The position numbers and the translations under genes are program-made. A stretch of DNA of 64,000 nucleotides from positions 2,612,693 through 2,676,692 of the forward strand of contig NZ_AP014545.1 in assembly GCF_016592435.1 (NCBI RefSeq), given 5' to 3'. The DNA comes from Amphritea japonica ATCC BAA-1530 (GTDB taxonomy: Bacteria > Pseudomonadota > Gammaproteobacteria > Pseudomonadales > Balneatricaceae). The notes below the pieces were generated by a model. That model ran no database searches and had not been told where the DNA came from. It worked only from the letters and a program-made list of their open reading frames with translations. This document shows, piece after piece, positions 9,767 through 17,020 of this stretch (the stretch's first letter is position 1; every line of letters begins with the position of its first letter).

Positions 9767-11053
9767 TTAGAAATTCTGACCCGAACAGGTCTTAGTAACG
9801 GTGTTGTAGTTACCGCAGGAAACAGGCGCCGTCCAATCTGCAATCAGATCTTTAGAGCCTGGCAGGAAGTCAGACCATGCATCACCGGGTACAACACCTT
9901 CCGTTTCCCAAACCACTTCAAGCTGACCATCTTCCTGAATTTCGCCGATCAGTACTGGCTTGCTCAGGTGGTGGTTCTTGTTCATGTAAGCGGTGCCACC
10001 GGTGAGGTTTTCAGCTTCCTGGCCAATCATCGCCTGCTCAACCGCATCAACCTCGGTAGAACCAGCTTTTTCAACCGCCTGAGTCCACATCTGGAAACCG
10101 ATATAGGTCGCTTCCATTGGGTCGTTAGTCACACGCTTTTCATCGCCCGTGAATGCTTTCCACTGGGAGATAAATTCAGAATTCGCATCGCTTTCAACAC
10201 TCTGGAAATAGTTCCAGGCAGCCAGATGGCCCACCAGCGGCTTAGTATCCAGACCCGACAGTTCTTCCTCACCTACCGAGAATGCAACCACTGGGATATC
10301 TTCAGCAGAGATACCCTGGTTACCCAGCTCTTTGTAGAAAGGAATGTTAGCGTCGCCGTTAATCGTCGACACTACCGCTGTCTTCTTGCCTTCAGCACCG
10401 AAGGATTTAATGTCAGAGACAATTGACTGCCAGTCAGAGTGACCGAAAGGCGTGTAGTTGATCATGATATCTTCAGGCGCTACACCTTTAGCGACCAGAT
10501 ACGCTTCAAGAATCTTGTTCGTGGTACGTGGGTATACATAGTCAGTACCCGCCAGTACCCAACGCTCAACACCCACATCATTCATCAGGTAATCAACCGC
10601 AGGAACCGCCTGCTGGTTTGGCGCAGCACCGGTATAGAAAACGTTTTTAGAAGACTCTTCACCCTCATACTGAACCGGGTAGAACATCAGACCGTTCAGC
10701 TCTTCAAGCACCGGCAACGCAGACTTACGCGATACGGACGTCCAGCAACCAAAAATAACATCAACCTCATCCTTGGTTAGCAACTCACGGGTCTTTTCCG
10801 CAAACAGAGGCCAGTTTGAAGCTGGGTCAACCACCACCGCCTCAAGCTGCTTGCCTAACAAACCGCCCTTCTTGTTCTGCTCTTCAATCATCATCAGAAC
10901 AGTATCTTTCAGAGTCGTTTCTGAAATCGCCATCGTACCGGAAAGAGAGTGCAGTACACCTACTTTGATGGTATCGCCAGCCATCGCGCTAGCGCTCAGT
11001 ACCGACGCGCTTAACGCAAGCGCCATACCTGAAACCAGATGTTTTATCTTCAT
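9767..11053 (-). CDS. urtA: Urea ABC transporter substrate-binding protein UrtA
   Basis: Periplasmic urea-binding protein of 428 residues. The signal peptide ends near residue 26 (ASVLSASAMAG). The mature protein begins DTIKVGVLHSLSGTMAISE and contains DPASNWPLFAEKTRELL and FGCWTSVSRKSALPV, characteristic of UrtA rather than LivJ. The ribosome binding site is AAGGGA. It is the first gene of the minus-strand urt-ure cluster, so its upstream region should carry the nitrogen-responsive promoter. Confidence 0.96.
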   Translation of the reverse strand: MKIKHLVSGMALALSASVLSASAMAGDTIKVGVLHSLSGTMAISETTLKDTVLMMIEEQNKKGGLLGKQLEAVVVDPASNWPLFAEKTRELLTKDEVDVIFGCWTSVSRKSALPVLEELNGLMFYPVQYEGEESSKNVFYTGAAPNQQAVPAVDYLMNDVGVERWVLAGTDYVYPRTTNKILEAYLVAKGVAPEDIMINYTPFGHSDWQSIVSDIKSFGAEGKKTAVVSTINGDANIPFYKELGNQGISAEDIPVVAFSVGEEELSGLDTKPLVGHLAAWNYFQSVESDANSEFISQWKAFTGDEKRVTNDPMEATYIGFQMWTQAVEKAGSTEVDAVEQAMIGQEAENLTGGTAYMNKNHHLSKPVLIGEIQEDGQLEVVWETEGVVPGDAWSDFLPGSKDLIADWTAPVSCGNYNTVTKTCSGQNF

Positions 11054-11210
11054 ATCTATTTCCCTTCTTGAGGTTAAGTTTCAATTCTTTAGCCGGATTG
11101 AATTAAGTACCGGGCCTTATGAAATTCACTTAGTCATTATTGGGAAATGTGCTGCACTGCGGTATGGGGTGATTGACGCATCGGTATACGTCAAATGACG
11201 TATGAGGGGG
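11054..11210 (-). promoter_or_regulatory. urtA upstream region with 18-base inverted repeat
   Basis: The region upstream of urtA holds an inverted repeat at 11186-11203, ATACGTCA-AA-TGACGTAT, with perfect 8-base arms, about 135 bases before the start codon. I searched by eye for a sigma-54 -24/-12 pair (GG then GC ten bases on) and for an NtrC palindrome and found no convincing match. The inverted repeat is a candidate operator for an unidentified regulator. Confidence 0.4.
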
Positions 11211-11211
11211 C

Positions 11212-11345
11212 GAAGAAGTTGCTAGTGGCTAGGGGTAAGACGCTTTGCTTGCTAGGGAAAAGCCGTAGCTCGTCGTTCGAACGTCACAAAGGGCGTGACT
11301 TGCTTGTTGCTCGCTGAAAGACTTCTTTACTATGGCTAGGGTAAT
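11212..11345 (+). repeat. Hairpin-cassette repeat, copy 1
   Basis: Contains GCTAGTGGCTAG, then a short AGAC-GC-TTT-GC-TTGCTAG unit, then CCGTAGCTCGTCGTTCGAAC and a hairpin GTCAC-AAAGGGC-GTGAC. It ends TTGCTCGCTGAAAGACTTC followed by TTTACTATGG. All words recur in the other copies listed here. It sits upstream of urtA and reads away from it. Confidence 0.7.
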
Positions 11346-11399
11346 CAGGGAGTTAGGTGCGTTGTAAGGAAGTTGTAACTTGGGGTTTAAGATAAGCTT

Positions 11400-11521
11400 T
11401 AGATATTAGAGATTGATAAATAAAGACCTTTAAAACTAAAGGGCAGGGCAAATAGAGCTATAGATCAAAAAGGGATTTGACCCCTTTAACTCTTAAATAA
11501 ATCTGTCCCCTTTACCTCATA
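11400..11521. other. AT-rich intergenic DNA with GACCCC/GTCCCC words
   Basis: No gene seen. The words TTTGACCCCTTT and CTGTCCCCTTTA occur here, and their near-inverse TGGGGTCAGAGCC occurs at 11650, so the 130-base fragment between them is bracketed by inverted GGGGTC-type repeats. Confidence 0.35.
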
Positions 11522-11653
11522 TCAACCCTTACTAGGCATCTTTGACCACATATCATCAGAAAGTCTCTTTCCTAGTTCAGTAAAACCTTCCTTAGTCACA
11601 TTTAGTTTTCTATCTATATTAATCCCTGCTAGACATCTTTCATTAACATTAAT
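11522..11653 (-). pseudogene. C-terminal fragment of an unidentified protein
   Basis: Read on the minus strand, 43 codons are open to a TGA: NVNERCLAGINIDRKLNVTK, then EGFTELGKRLSDDMWSKMPS and KG-stop. The composition is protein-like, but there is no start codon with a ribosome binding site. The fragment begins exactly at a GGGGTCAGAG repeat. I take it as the 3' remnant of a gene cut by repeat-mediated rearrangement. The family is not recognised. Confidence 0.35.
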
Positions 11654-11707
11654 GGGGTCAGAGCCGTTTTGTAACTCAGATTATAAAACTTATGTCTACC
11701 CCATATG

Positions 11708-11742
11708 TTTTCATAGATTTTCATAGATTTTCATAGATTTTT
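11708..11742 (-). repeat. Tandem 11-base repeat across a stop codon
   Basis: Three near-perfect copies of ATCTATGAAAA (minus strand) overlap the last codons and stop of the Sel1-repeat gene. Gain or loss of a unit would alter the C-terminal residues and stop position, because 11 is not a multiple of three. Confidence 0.75.
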
Positions 11743-12514
11743 TAGAAAGCTTTCTTGACATGTATTCAGATAAAGAACGCTCTCGATGATTAAGTAACTT
11801 ATAAATCAATCCCATCAACTCAACAACACCATCATTTTTAAAACCCATTTCCTTTGCAGCTTTTAAATAAGCGTAAGAAAAAGATTTATTTTCATCCACA
11901 CCTTGTCCGAAGTAGTACATAATACCTAAACCAGCCATAGATTTTGGACTTCCCTGAAGAGCTGATACAGAATACCAGTAATAGGCTTTTTCATAATCTG
12001 CATTACCTCCGACTCCCTTATAGTACATAGCACCTAAATACTCTTGTGCAGATATGTTTCCTAAGTTAGCAGATTCAATAAAATAATTCTTTGCTCTAAC
12101 TAAATCTTTATCTCTTTCCAGACCAAAATAGAATATTTCACCTAAATACTTTATTCCGACATCATTGTGTTGTAATGCAGACTTTTCAAGCCAATAAATT
12201 GACAGATCAACATTTCTATCAGCCCCTTTTAAATAATTCCTACCTAAAAACGCCTGCGCTGTTGAGAAACCATTATTTGCTGACTTTCTTATTAGTCCAA
12301 GACCAGCCAGAATATCTTTTTCAACTTTGTCGCCATAATAAAGCATAGCCCCATAGTAATACTGAGCTACTTCATCACCCTCTTTTGCCTTATCTCTACA
12401 AACAAGTAAAGCTTTGCTTGTTTTTGATATCGCCTCACTCTCACACTCAGTAAAACTATAAGCAAAATCATTACAAAAGAATATCAAACAAAAACAAAAA
12501 CAAAATATTTTCAT
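11711..12514 (-). CDS. Secreted Sel1-like repeat protein
   Basis: 267 residues from the ATG; a GTG three codons upstream is possible, and neither has a clear ribosome binding site. The signal peptide is rich in Phe and Cys (MKIFCFCFCLIFF). The mature part holds about five Sel1/TPR-type repeats, each around 36 residues, such as AQYYYGAMLYYGDKVEKD, AQAFLGRNYLKGADR and SAQEYLGAMYYKGVGG. Such helical-repeat proteins act as protein-binding scaffolds in the periplasm. The codon use is AT-rich compared with the urt genes, suggesting recent acquisition. The function is unknown. Confidence 0.8.
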   Translation of the reverse strand: MKIFCFCFCLIFFCNDFAYSFTECESEAISKTSKALLVCRDKAKEGDEVAQYYYGAMLYYGDKVEKDILAGLGLIRKSANNGFSTAQAFLGRNYLKGADRNVDLSIYWLEKSALQHNDVGIKYLGEIFYFGLERDKDLVRAKNYFIESANLGNISAQEYLGAMYYKGVGGNADYEKAYYWYSVSALQGSPKSMAGLGIMYYFGQGVDENKSFSYAYLKAAKEMGFKNDGVVELMGLIYKLLNHRERSLSEYMSRKLSKKSMKIYENL

Positions 12515-12706
12515 AAAAACCACATTTTAAAATTTTCAATCCTAACTTATATCATGATAACATATTGGATTAAATTGCATATAACTAGCCATTGTACCAG
12601 TCGATATAATCAAAGAAACCAGAGTCCTTTAACCCTAAAATATTAGAACAAATAGGATCAGTGTAAGATTAATTTCACCACAACATAATTCTACTCTGAT
12701 TCCATT

Positions 12707-13207
12707 CTAGCAGTTACTCTCAACATATATGGCACACTTCTTATTACTCACATTCTCTCCAATCACAACATACTTTATGTTAAATTTACAACCTTTACTA
12801 TCATCAAAATCAAAGCCATCCTTTGTCAAAAAACCACCACAGACAGAATAATTTGTCGTAAAGAACAGTTCATAAATGGTATCTTTAAAAAAGAAAGCCC
12901 CTGAAGTTGTATGTTTAACACCTTCAACATCACTTTCAATCTCATAAATATCACCACTTATATATTTACCCCAAACATCAAACTTAACCTTACTATCTAA
13001 CAGTGACATCACAGGAAGAAAAACAAAGACACATAATGGAAAAATAAAACTTATAACCCTCCAAGGCAAAACCCTATCTCGCTCTAAACTCCAAAGAACT
13101 TTAAAATAAACAATCATAGAGATCAAAAACAAAACAAAACAAATAAAAAATTCAATCACGGCCATATATACAGATGGCTCATGATTATCTAACTGATAAA
13201 TTATCAT
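12707..13207 (-). CDS. Unknown two-helix membrane protein
   Basis: 166 residues, family not recognised. Hydrophobic segments lie near residues 16-38 and 48-68, followed by a non-membrane C-terminal half with four Cys (YSVCGGF, KGCKFN, NKKCAI, final ESNC). The C-terminal 24 residues are matched by a degenerate second copy just upstream (13237-13326). The DNA is AT-rich, like its neighbours. Nothing nearby suggests a role. Confidence 0.6.
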   Translation of the reverse strand: MIIYQLDNHEPSVYMAVIEFFICFVLFLISMIVYFKVLWSLERDRVLPWRVISFIFPLCVFVFLPVMSLLDSKVKFDVWGKYISGDIYEIESDVEGVKHTTSGAFFFKDTIYELFFTTNYSVCGGFLTKDGFDFDDSKGCKFNIKYVVIGENVSNKKCAIYVESNC

Positions 13208-13236
13208 TTAATTTCTTTCTCTGAAATCAATATTAA

Positions 13237-13326
13237 TTAACAATCCCTTTCCACAGACACTGCACACTTCTTACCTTCATACTTCCCACCATCACCAATA
13301 GAAACATACCTTAGATATAACTCTAC
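13237..13326 (-). pseudogene. 3' remnant of a paralogue of the 12707-13207 gene
   Basis: Minus-strand translation gives LRYVSIGDGGKYEGKKCAVS then VERDC-stop. It aligns with the end of the neighbouring gene, IKYVVIGENVSNKKCAIYVE then SNC-stop. A TGA precedes the matching part, and that junction carries GGGGTCTGAGTAGAG, a repeat word also found after the intact gene. It is a truncated tandem duplicate or the scar of one. Confidence 0.65.
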
Positions 13327-13365
13327 TCAGACCCCATTGATTCTAATTTCGGGATCGAGAGTGGG

Positions 13366-13803
13366 TCATCTAGTTTCCCTCCACGAAGCTACGAGCATAG
13401 TTATAAACAGAATCCATAATGAGAAATAGAAAATATAGCAAAGCACCCTGTATCCATAAGCATCCTTTGATTCAAAACAATTTCCAAAATAATCATCTAT
13501 TACTGACAGTTCAACTTTATGAAGCAATTTAACAGTAACACTCTCTAGATACCAAATCACAAAAGGAAATATAATTGCCTGTGTAATACCTCCTGATACA
13601 AGAAGCCAAAAAACAGCTGACAAAACAAAAATAACTACCAGCCTGAGAAGATATTTTTCAGTATAGAGCTTTAAGTATACATCTTTTATATAACCTTCAT
13701 TTAACATGCTCTCTATTAAACTATTTATCTGGTAGTTGTGGCCACAAATAACTAGAAACATCACTTCCAAATAAATCAAACGACTCTTTAAATCTTCTAA
13801 CAT
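13366..13803 (-). CDS. Unknown membrane protein
   Basis: 145 residues with probable membrane segments near residues 50-68 (LRLVVIFVLSAVFWLLVSGG), 70-86 and 119-138 (VLCYIFYFSLWILFITMLV). No family is recognised and no motif is informative. The composition is AT-rich and it lies in the accessory stretch. Just beyond its start (higher coordinates) lies the repeat block at 13825-14213. Confidence 0.5.
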   Translation of the reverse strand: MLEDLKSRLIYLEVMFLVICGHNYQINSLIESMLNEGYIKDVYLKLYTEKYLLRLVVIFVLSAVFWLLVSGGITQAIIFPFVIWYLESVTVKLLHKVELSVIDDYFGNCFESKDAYGYRVLCYIFYFSLWILFITMLVASWRETR

Positions 13804-13824
13804 CGTTTATTGTAATTAAAAGGG

Positions 13825-13908
13825 TCAAAGGCCTTTTTGGGGCCATGCCAATTCAAACTCACAAAAGGCATGATAACTATCAGGTAGTAAAGAGGAAGTT
13901 GTGGACAT
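13825..13908 (-). CDS. Micro-ORF A, 27 codons, at the end of leader repeat A
   Basis: A strong ribosome binding site (TAAGGAGATAGCG) precedes ATG and the peptide MSTTSSLLPDSYHAFCEFEL, ending AWPQKGL. The second leader copy at 16787 has the same ribosome binding site and a related peptide, so start and early residues look conserved while the 3' ends diverge. It could be a leader peptide, a small protein or the 5' stub of a lost gene. Confidence 0.3.
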   Translation of the reverse strand: MSTTSSLLPDSYHAFCEFELAWPQKGL

Positions 13909-14115
13909 CGCTATCTCCTTATAAGACAAAAACGAGAATGCGCTGTTGCATTCTTAATCCGGCGTAGTATCCCACCAGCGTTTTTTACCTATCCCTTTGT
14001 ATTTCTGATGTTTTGCAAATATCTAAACAGCAAAACACGCCCTTATCTAACGATAAAACCAGCATAACCGCTGGAGTGAACAAAATAAACGGTATACAGA
14101 CAACTTTCTTACAAA
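13885..14115 (-). repeat. Leader repeat A (about 230 bases)
   Basis: About three-quarters identical by eye to 16770-16985, in the same orientation. The best-conserved parts on the minus strand are CCAGCGGTTATGCTGG (a 5-bp hairpin), TTTTATCGTTAGATAAGG, CGTGTTTTGC, CATTCTCGTTTTTGTCTTA and the AAGGAG-ATG. It joins directly to hairpin-cassette copy 2 through TTTGTAAGAAAG. It may be a structured leader RNA or part of a mobile element. Confidence 0.6.
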
Positions 14116-14143
14116 GCACTTAGCTCTCTGACGAGCGATCACT

Positions 14144-14213
14144 CAATAAAAAAGGCTTTACGCTGTTTCGAGCAAGCGACGCAGTCGCGTCGAACTACGA
14201 ACAACGAGCTACG
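14144..14213 (-). repeat. Hairpin-cassette repeat, copy 2
   Basis: On the minus strand: CCGTAGCTCGTTGTTCG, TAGTTCGAC, the hairpin GCGAC-TGC-GTCGC, then TTGCTCGAAACAGC and a tail ending TTTGTAAGAAAG that runs into leader repeat A. It lies downstream of the YHS gene and reads in the same direction. Confidence 0.75.
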
Positions 14214-14239
14214 GCTTTCCTGGCTTTTCTAGCCACAAA

Positions 14240-14277
14240 AAAAAAGCGGCATACGATAATTACCGTATGCCGCTTAG
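14240..14277 (-). terminator. Rho-independent terminator of the YHS gene
   Basis: A 12-base-pair stem (AAGCGGCATACG with CGTATGCCGCTT, loop of 8) is followed on the minus strand by a run of about ten T, 33 bases after the stop codon of the YHS-domain gene. Confidence 0.9.
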
Positions 14278-14307
14278 GCTCTGCCGAGCTATAAGAGATT
14301 GATGAGC

Positions 14308-14784
14308 TTATAGTTTATCAGCGGCGATACCTTTGATTTTAGGCCAGTTAGCGTTAGCTGCGGCTAGGTTAGCCTGGGTATTTTCTGACCAGACCTCTTG
14401 CACAACTTCGCTTTTTTGAACGTACAATTTACCGTCGATCAGTTCAAACGCTTTACCATTGACCGCGAATTTTTTACCCAGTGATGTGCCGTATGCACAG
14501 TAGCCGCCAAATTGTGGCGCATACTTCTCTGGGTTCGCATTAAAGGTATCGCGGTTTGCTACTGATGAGAAATGATAGATTGCGCCGTTATGGACCGTAC
14601 TGATATTTGAATCACCTTCAACCGGTGCATTCTCAGTGAAATAAGCCACAGCATCATAGCCTGCCAGGGTGACGTTGTTTTCGTCGGTTTGCACTTCTAC
14701 GCCGGCAAAACTAAGGCTGCTGAAAGAGAAAGCCGCTAGCAATGCCAGCGTTTTAAGGGGCGATAAAATCGATAAGATTTTCAT
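14308..14784 (-). CDS. Exported YHS-domain protein
   Basis: 158 residues from the ATG that has AGGA 8 bases upstream; a start 7 codons earlier lacks a ribosome binding site. The signal peptide ends near SLSFAG. The YHS domain is visible as LAGYDAVAYFTEN, HNGAIYHFSSVANRDTFNAN and PQFGGYCAYGTSLGKKF, with a single Cys. YHS domains are often linked to metal handling, but this periplasmic form has no assigned reaction. An AraC regulator is transcribed divergently 135 bases away and is the likely controller. Confidence 0.88.
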   Translation of the reverse strand: MKILSILSPLKTLALLAAFSFSSLSFAGVEVQTDENNVTLAGYDAVAYFTENAPVEGDSNISTVHNGAIYHFSSVANRDTFNANPEKYAPQFGGYCAYGTSLGKKFAVNGKAFELIDGKLYVQKSEVVQEVWSENTQANLAAANANWPKIKGIAADKL

Positions 14785-14919
14785 TGTTGTAGTCCTATTT
14801 TGCATTGTGAGTTACAGTTAGTTTTTCCTGAACAAGCACTCAGTCTTGATGTGTTATATCTTAAAGAGCCCCCTATTAATCGATAGGTTCGAATTACCGG
14901 GAATTATGTCTGATCGTCT

Positions 14920-15801
14920 ATGAATGCAATTAATCAATTACTCGACAGCTTAAAAATAGAAGCCAATGTGCACCACAATGGCCAGTATTGTGGCAATTGG
15001 GCGGTGGATACCTCCGGTACGCGGCAAATGACGTTTCATGTGGTCTCCAGGGGCAAGTGCTTTTTTAAGTTTGACGGCGAAGCCATCGAGCTAAACGAAG
15101 GTGATGCTGTGTTTATGCCTTCTGACGCAAAGCACTGCATCACTAATTTGCTGAATAGCCACCCTGCCGTTAATCAGGTTGAAGCCTTACCTATGACCCA
15201 CAGCCTGGAAGAAGAGTCTACTGGTTTGGTCTGCGGCAACTTTGCTCACCAACATCCGATATTTGAAAAGCTTGTTACTCAGATGCCTAAGTTAATTGTC
15301 GTGCGACACAGCGACCAGGGTGCAACTCGCCGTATTATTGATCTGATTCTGGAAGAGTCTCAAACATCGGGCCAACACACGAATGTCTTATTAAATCGTT
15401 TAGCCGACTGCCTGTTTTATCTACTGGTCAGGGATAGCCTGGATACCGCCACCGGCGTGTTTGCCGCGTTATCCCACCCACAATTATGCGCTGCCATGGA
15501 GCTTATCCACCAACAGAGCAGCGGCCAACGCCTCAGTTTAGATGAACTCGCCAGTGCTGCTGCGCTGTCCCGATCGGCATTTTCCAGCTTATTCAAAGAG
15601 GTGGTTGAACAATCACCGATGGACTACCTAACACAATGGCGTATGACTCAGGCCTATCGTTGGCTAGCGGATGAAGGCATCACCACTCTGGATGCGGCAC
15701 TGCGCTGCGGTTATGAAAATGAATCCTCTTTTTCCAAAGCCTTTAAACGGGTGATGGGAGTCGGCCCCGGGCAGGCACGCGCCAGAACTGAAGCGGAATA
15801 A
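14920..15801 (+). CDS. AraC-family regulator with N-terminal cupin
   Basis: 293 residues. Residues about 10-180 form a cupin_6-type sensor (FHVVSRGKCFFKFDGEAIEL, LNEGDAVFMPSDAKH). The C-terminal 100 residues hold two HTH motifs, LSLDELASAAALSRSAFSSL and a second ending in the AraC signature CGYENESSFSKAFKRVMG. It is divergent from the YHS gene, and the 135-base gap between them is the expected operator region. The ligand is unknown. Confidence 0.92.
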   Translation: MNAINQLLDSLKIEANVHHNGQYCGNWAVDTSGTRQMTFHVVSRGKCFFKFDGEAIELNEGDAVFMPSDAKHCITNLLNSHPAVNQVEALPMTHSLEEESTGLVCGNFAHQHPIFEKLVTQMPKLIVVRHSDQGATRRIIDLILEESQTSGQHTNVLLNRLADCLFYLLVRDSLDTATGVFAALSHPQLCAAMELIHQQSSGQRLSLDELASAAALSRSAFSSLFKEVVEQSPMDYLTQWRMTQAYRWLADEGITTLDAALRCGYENESSFSKAFKRVMGVGPGQARARTEAE

Positions 15802-15825
15802 GCTCAGGCACAGATTCAAAGGATG

Positions 15826-15868
15826 ATAGTGGCTAGGTGCCAGACGCTTCGCTTGCTAGAAAAAGCAA
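15826..15868 (+). repeat. Hairpin-cassette repeat, copy 3a (short)
   Basis: AGTGGCTAGGTGCCAGAC, minimal stem GC-TTC-GC, then TTGCTAGAAAAAGC. It lies 25 bases after the AraC stop codon in the same direction. It is the shortest form, with the stem reduced to two pairs. Confidence 0.6.
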
Positions 15869-16021
15869 CGTCAAAAGCCGTAGCTCATTAAAGAGGTCAG
15901 AGCTCTTTTTGGGCCATATACAAACACCCGTCTTACAAAGTACGTTTTCCCCCTATTGATAAAGAAGGCTCTTCGAGCAAGCGACGCAGTCGCGTCGAAC
16001 TACGAACAACGAGCTACGGCT
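15869..16021 (-). repeat. Hairpin-cassette repeat, copy 3b, with leader deleted
   Basis: On the minus strand the antitoxin stop is followed at once by AGCCGTAGCTCGTTGTTCG, TAGTTCGAC, the hairpin GCGAC-TGC-GTCGC, TTGCTCGAAGAGCC, and the tail CTTCTTTATCAATAGGGGG to TTTGTAAGACGG. After GTATATGG it jumps directly to CCCAAAAAGAGCTCTGACC, the far border seen beyond leader repeat A. The 230-base leader is therefore absent here. Confidence 0.7.
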
Positions 16022-16312
16022 TTATGCACTCAGTGCTTTAAGCGCATGTTCTGGATCCGCTTCGACAACCCGCAAAAGTGATCGCGCTGCTCCCGTGGGG
16101 TGTCGACGCCCTTGCTCCCAGTTTTCTATTGTGCGTTTACTCACGCCGAGAATGAATGCAAACTTTTCCTGAGAAACTCCTAAACGCTCACGAATAGCCT
16201 TAACTTCAGGGTCGGGAAAATCAAAGGTCCGAGATGCTTTTTTATTTTCTTTTACAATCTCATCCATCTGCTGAACGCTTTCTAAAAGCTCATCAAACAT
16301 TTCATTATTCAT
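16022..16312 (-). CDS. NadS-family antitoxin (HTH, XRE type)
   Basis: 96 residues from the ATG overlapping the toxin stop (ATGA), with AAGG 8 bases upstream. It has a short N-terminal helix (MFDELLESVQQMDEIV), then an XRE-type helix-turn-helix in VKAIRERLGVSQEKFAFILG and VSKRTIENWEQGRRHPTGAA. This layout, toxin first and NadS-like antitoxin second, is standard for RelE-superfamily pairs of this type. It should repress its own operon and neutralise the toxin. Confidence 0.88.
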   Translation of the reverse strand: MNNEMFDELLESVQQMDEIVKENKKASRTFDFPDPEVKAIRERLGVSQEKFAFILGVSKRTIENWEQGRRHPTGAARSLLRVVEADPEHALKALSA

Positions 16313-16626
16313 TGTTGCCACCTTTCAACTATGGCTTTCAATTGTGCCAATTGTGCTTTAGTTAAGTTGTCTTGTTTGCCCTTAGGGTATACATACAACA
16401 TGCGAATATGATGGTCATCAACTACCCAATAGTAGATTACGCGTATACCACCACTTTTCCCCGTCCCTTGTACACTCCAGCGGATTTTCCGAAGCCCGCC
16501 GGATTCTTTTATCAGATCCCCTGAAGCTGGACGACTTATAAGCACTTCCTGGAGGTTTTTATATTCGTCATCACTCAGCATCTCTTTGATGAGCTTTGTG
16601 AATACAGCGGTTTCGACAATAACCAT
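16309..16626 (-). CDS. RelE/HigB-superfamily toxin
   Basis: 105 residues. It has the RelE/HigB fold pattern: N-terminal helix (FTKLIKEMLSDDEYKNLQ), then basic strands GGLRKIRWSVQGTGKSGGIR, VIYYWVVDDHHIRMLYVYPK and GKQDNLTKAQLAQLKAIV. Members usually cleave mRNA on the ribosome. The downstream overlapping NadS-like gene supplies the antitoxin. Confidence 0.87.
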   Translation of the reverse strand: MVIVETAVFTKLIKEMLSDDEYKNLQEVLISRPASGDLIKESGGLRKIRWSVQGTGKSGGIRVIYYWVVDDHHIRMLYVYPKGKQDNLTKAQLAQLKAIVERWQQ

Positions 16627-16693
16627 TTATTCTCCATTCATTATACGCCAATGGCGTACTACTATCCATGCTCGAAAAGCGACAGGGTAAGAG

Positions 16694-16789
16694 TCATTGA
16701 TTTAATCGTAAACAAGCGTACAGACATGCCTGGCAATACTTACAAAGGGCATAATAGAGATGAGACAGTAAAGTGAACGTTGTGAACAT
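16694..16789 (-). CDS. Micro-ORF B, 31 codons, at the end of leader repeat B
   Basis: AAGGGAGATCGCG precedes ATG and MFTTFTLLSHLYYALCKYCQ, then ACLYACLRLNQ and stop. It aligns with micro-ORF A at the first 20 or so positions (MxTTxxLLxxxYxAxC). Longer reading of this frame upstream only covers the repeat and is not credible as a gene. Confidence 0.3.
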   Translation of the reverse strand: MFTTFTLLSHLYYALCKYCQACLYACLRLNQ

Positions 16790-16985
16790 CGCGATCTCCC
16801 TTAAGACAAAAACGAGAATGCCCAACGCACCCTTAGCAGAGTGTCGTATCGCACCAACGTTTCTTACAAATCCTTTTGTATCTAATGTCTTGCACTGAAC
16901 TGCAAAACACGCCTTATCTAACGATAAAACCAGCATAACCGCTGGGATTGAAAAAAAAACCATATACAAATAGCCTTCTTACAAC
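16770..16985 (-). repeat. Leader repeat B (about 215 bases)
   Basis: Second copy of the leader described at 13885-14115. The block CCAGCGGTTATGCTGG plus the next 18 bases is identical in both. The intermediate segment diverges but keeps GATAC and CATTCTCGTTTTTGTCTTA. It joins to hairpin-cassette copy 4 through TTGTAAGAAGG. Confidence 0.6.
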
Positions 16986-17020
16986 ACACAGAACATAAAC
17001 ACTTACCATTGAGCCTATTA

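Noticed and set aside
11212-11345. CRISPR-like array, from the repeated GCTAG/GCTCG words
   Set aside because: No regular repeat-spacer period, variable parts are self-complementary stems, and no cas gene is present.
13885-14115. Integron attC site, suggested by ATCTAAC-type words near the leader repeats and the toxin-antitoxin pair
   Set aside because: No integrase, no consistent paired core sites and no imperfect attC-like hairpin bounded by them; genes around are not in cassette format.
16694-16969. 91-codon open frame on the minus strand
   Set aside because: Most of it is leader repeat B read through upstream of the real ribosome binding site; copy A is not open in this frame. Only the last 31 codons were kept, as a low-confidence micro-ORF.
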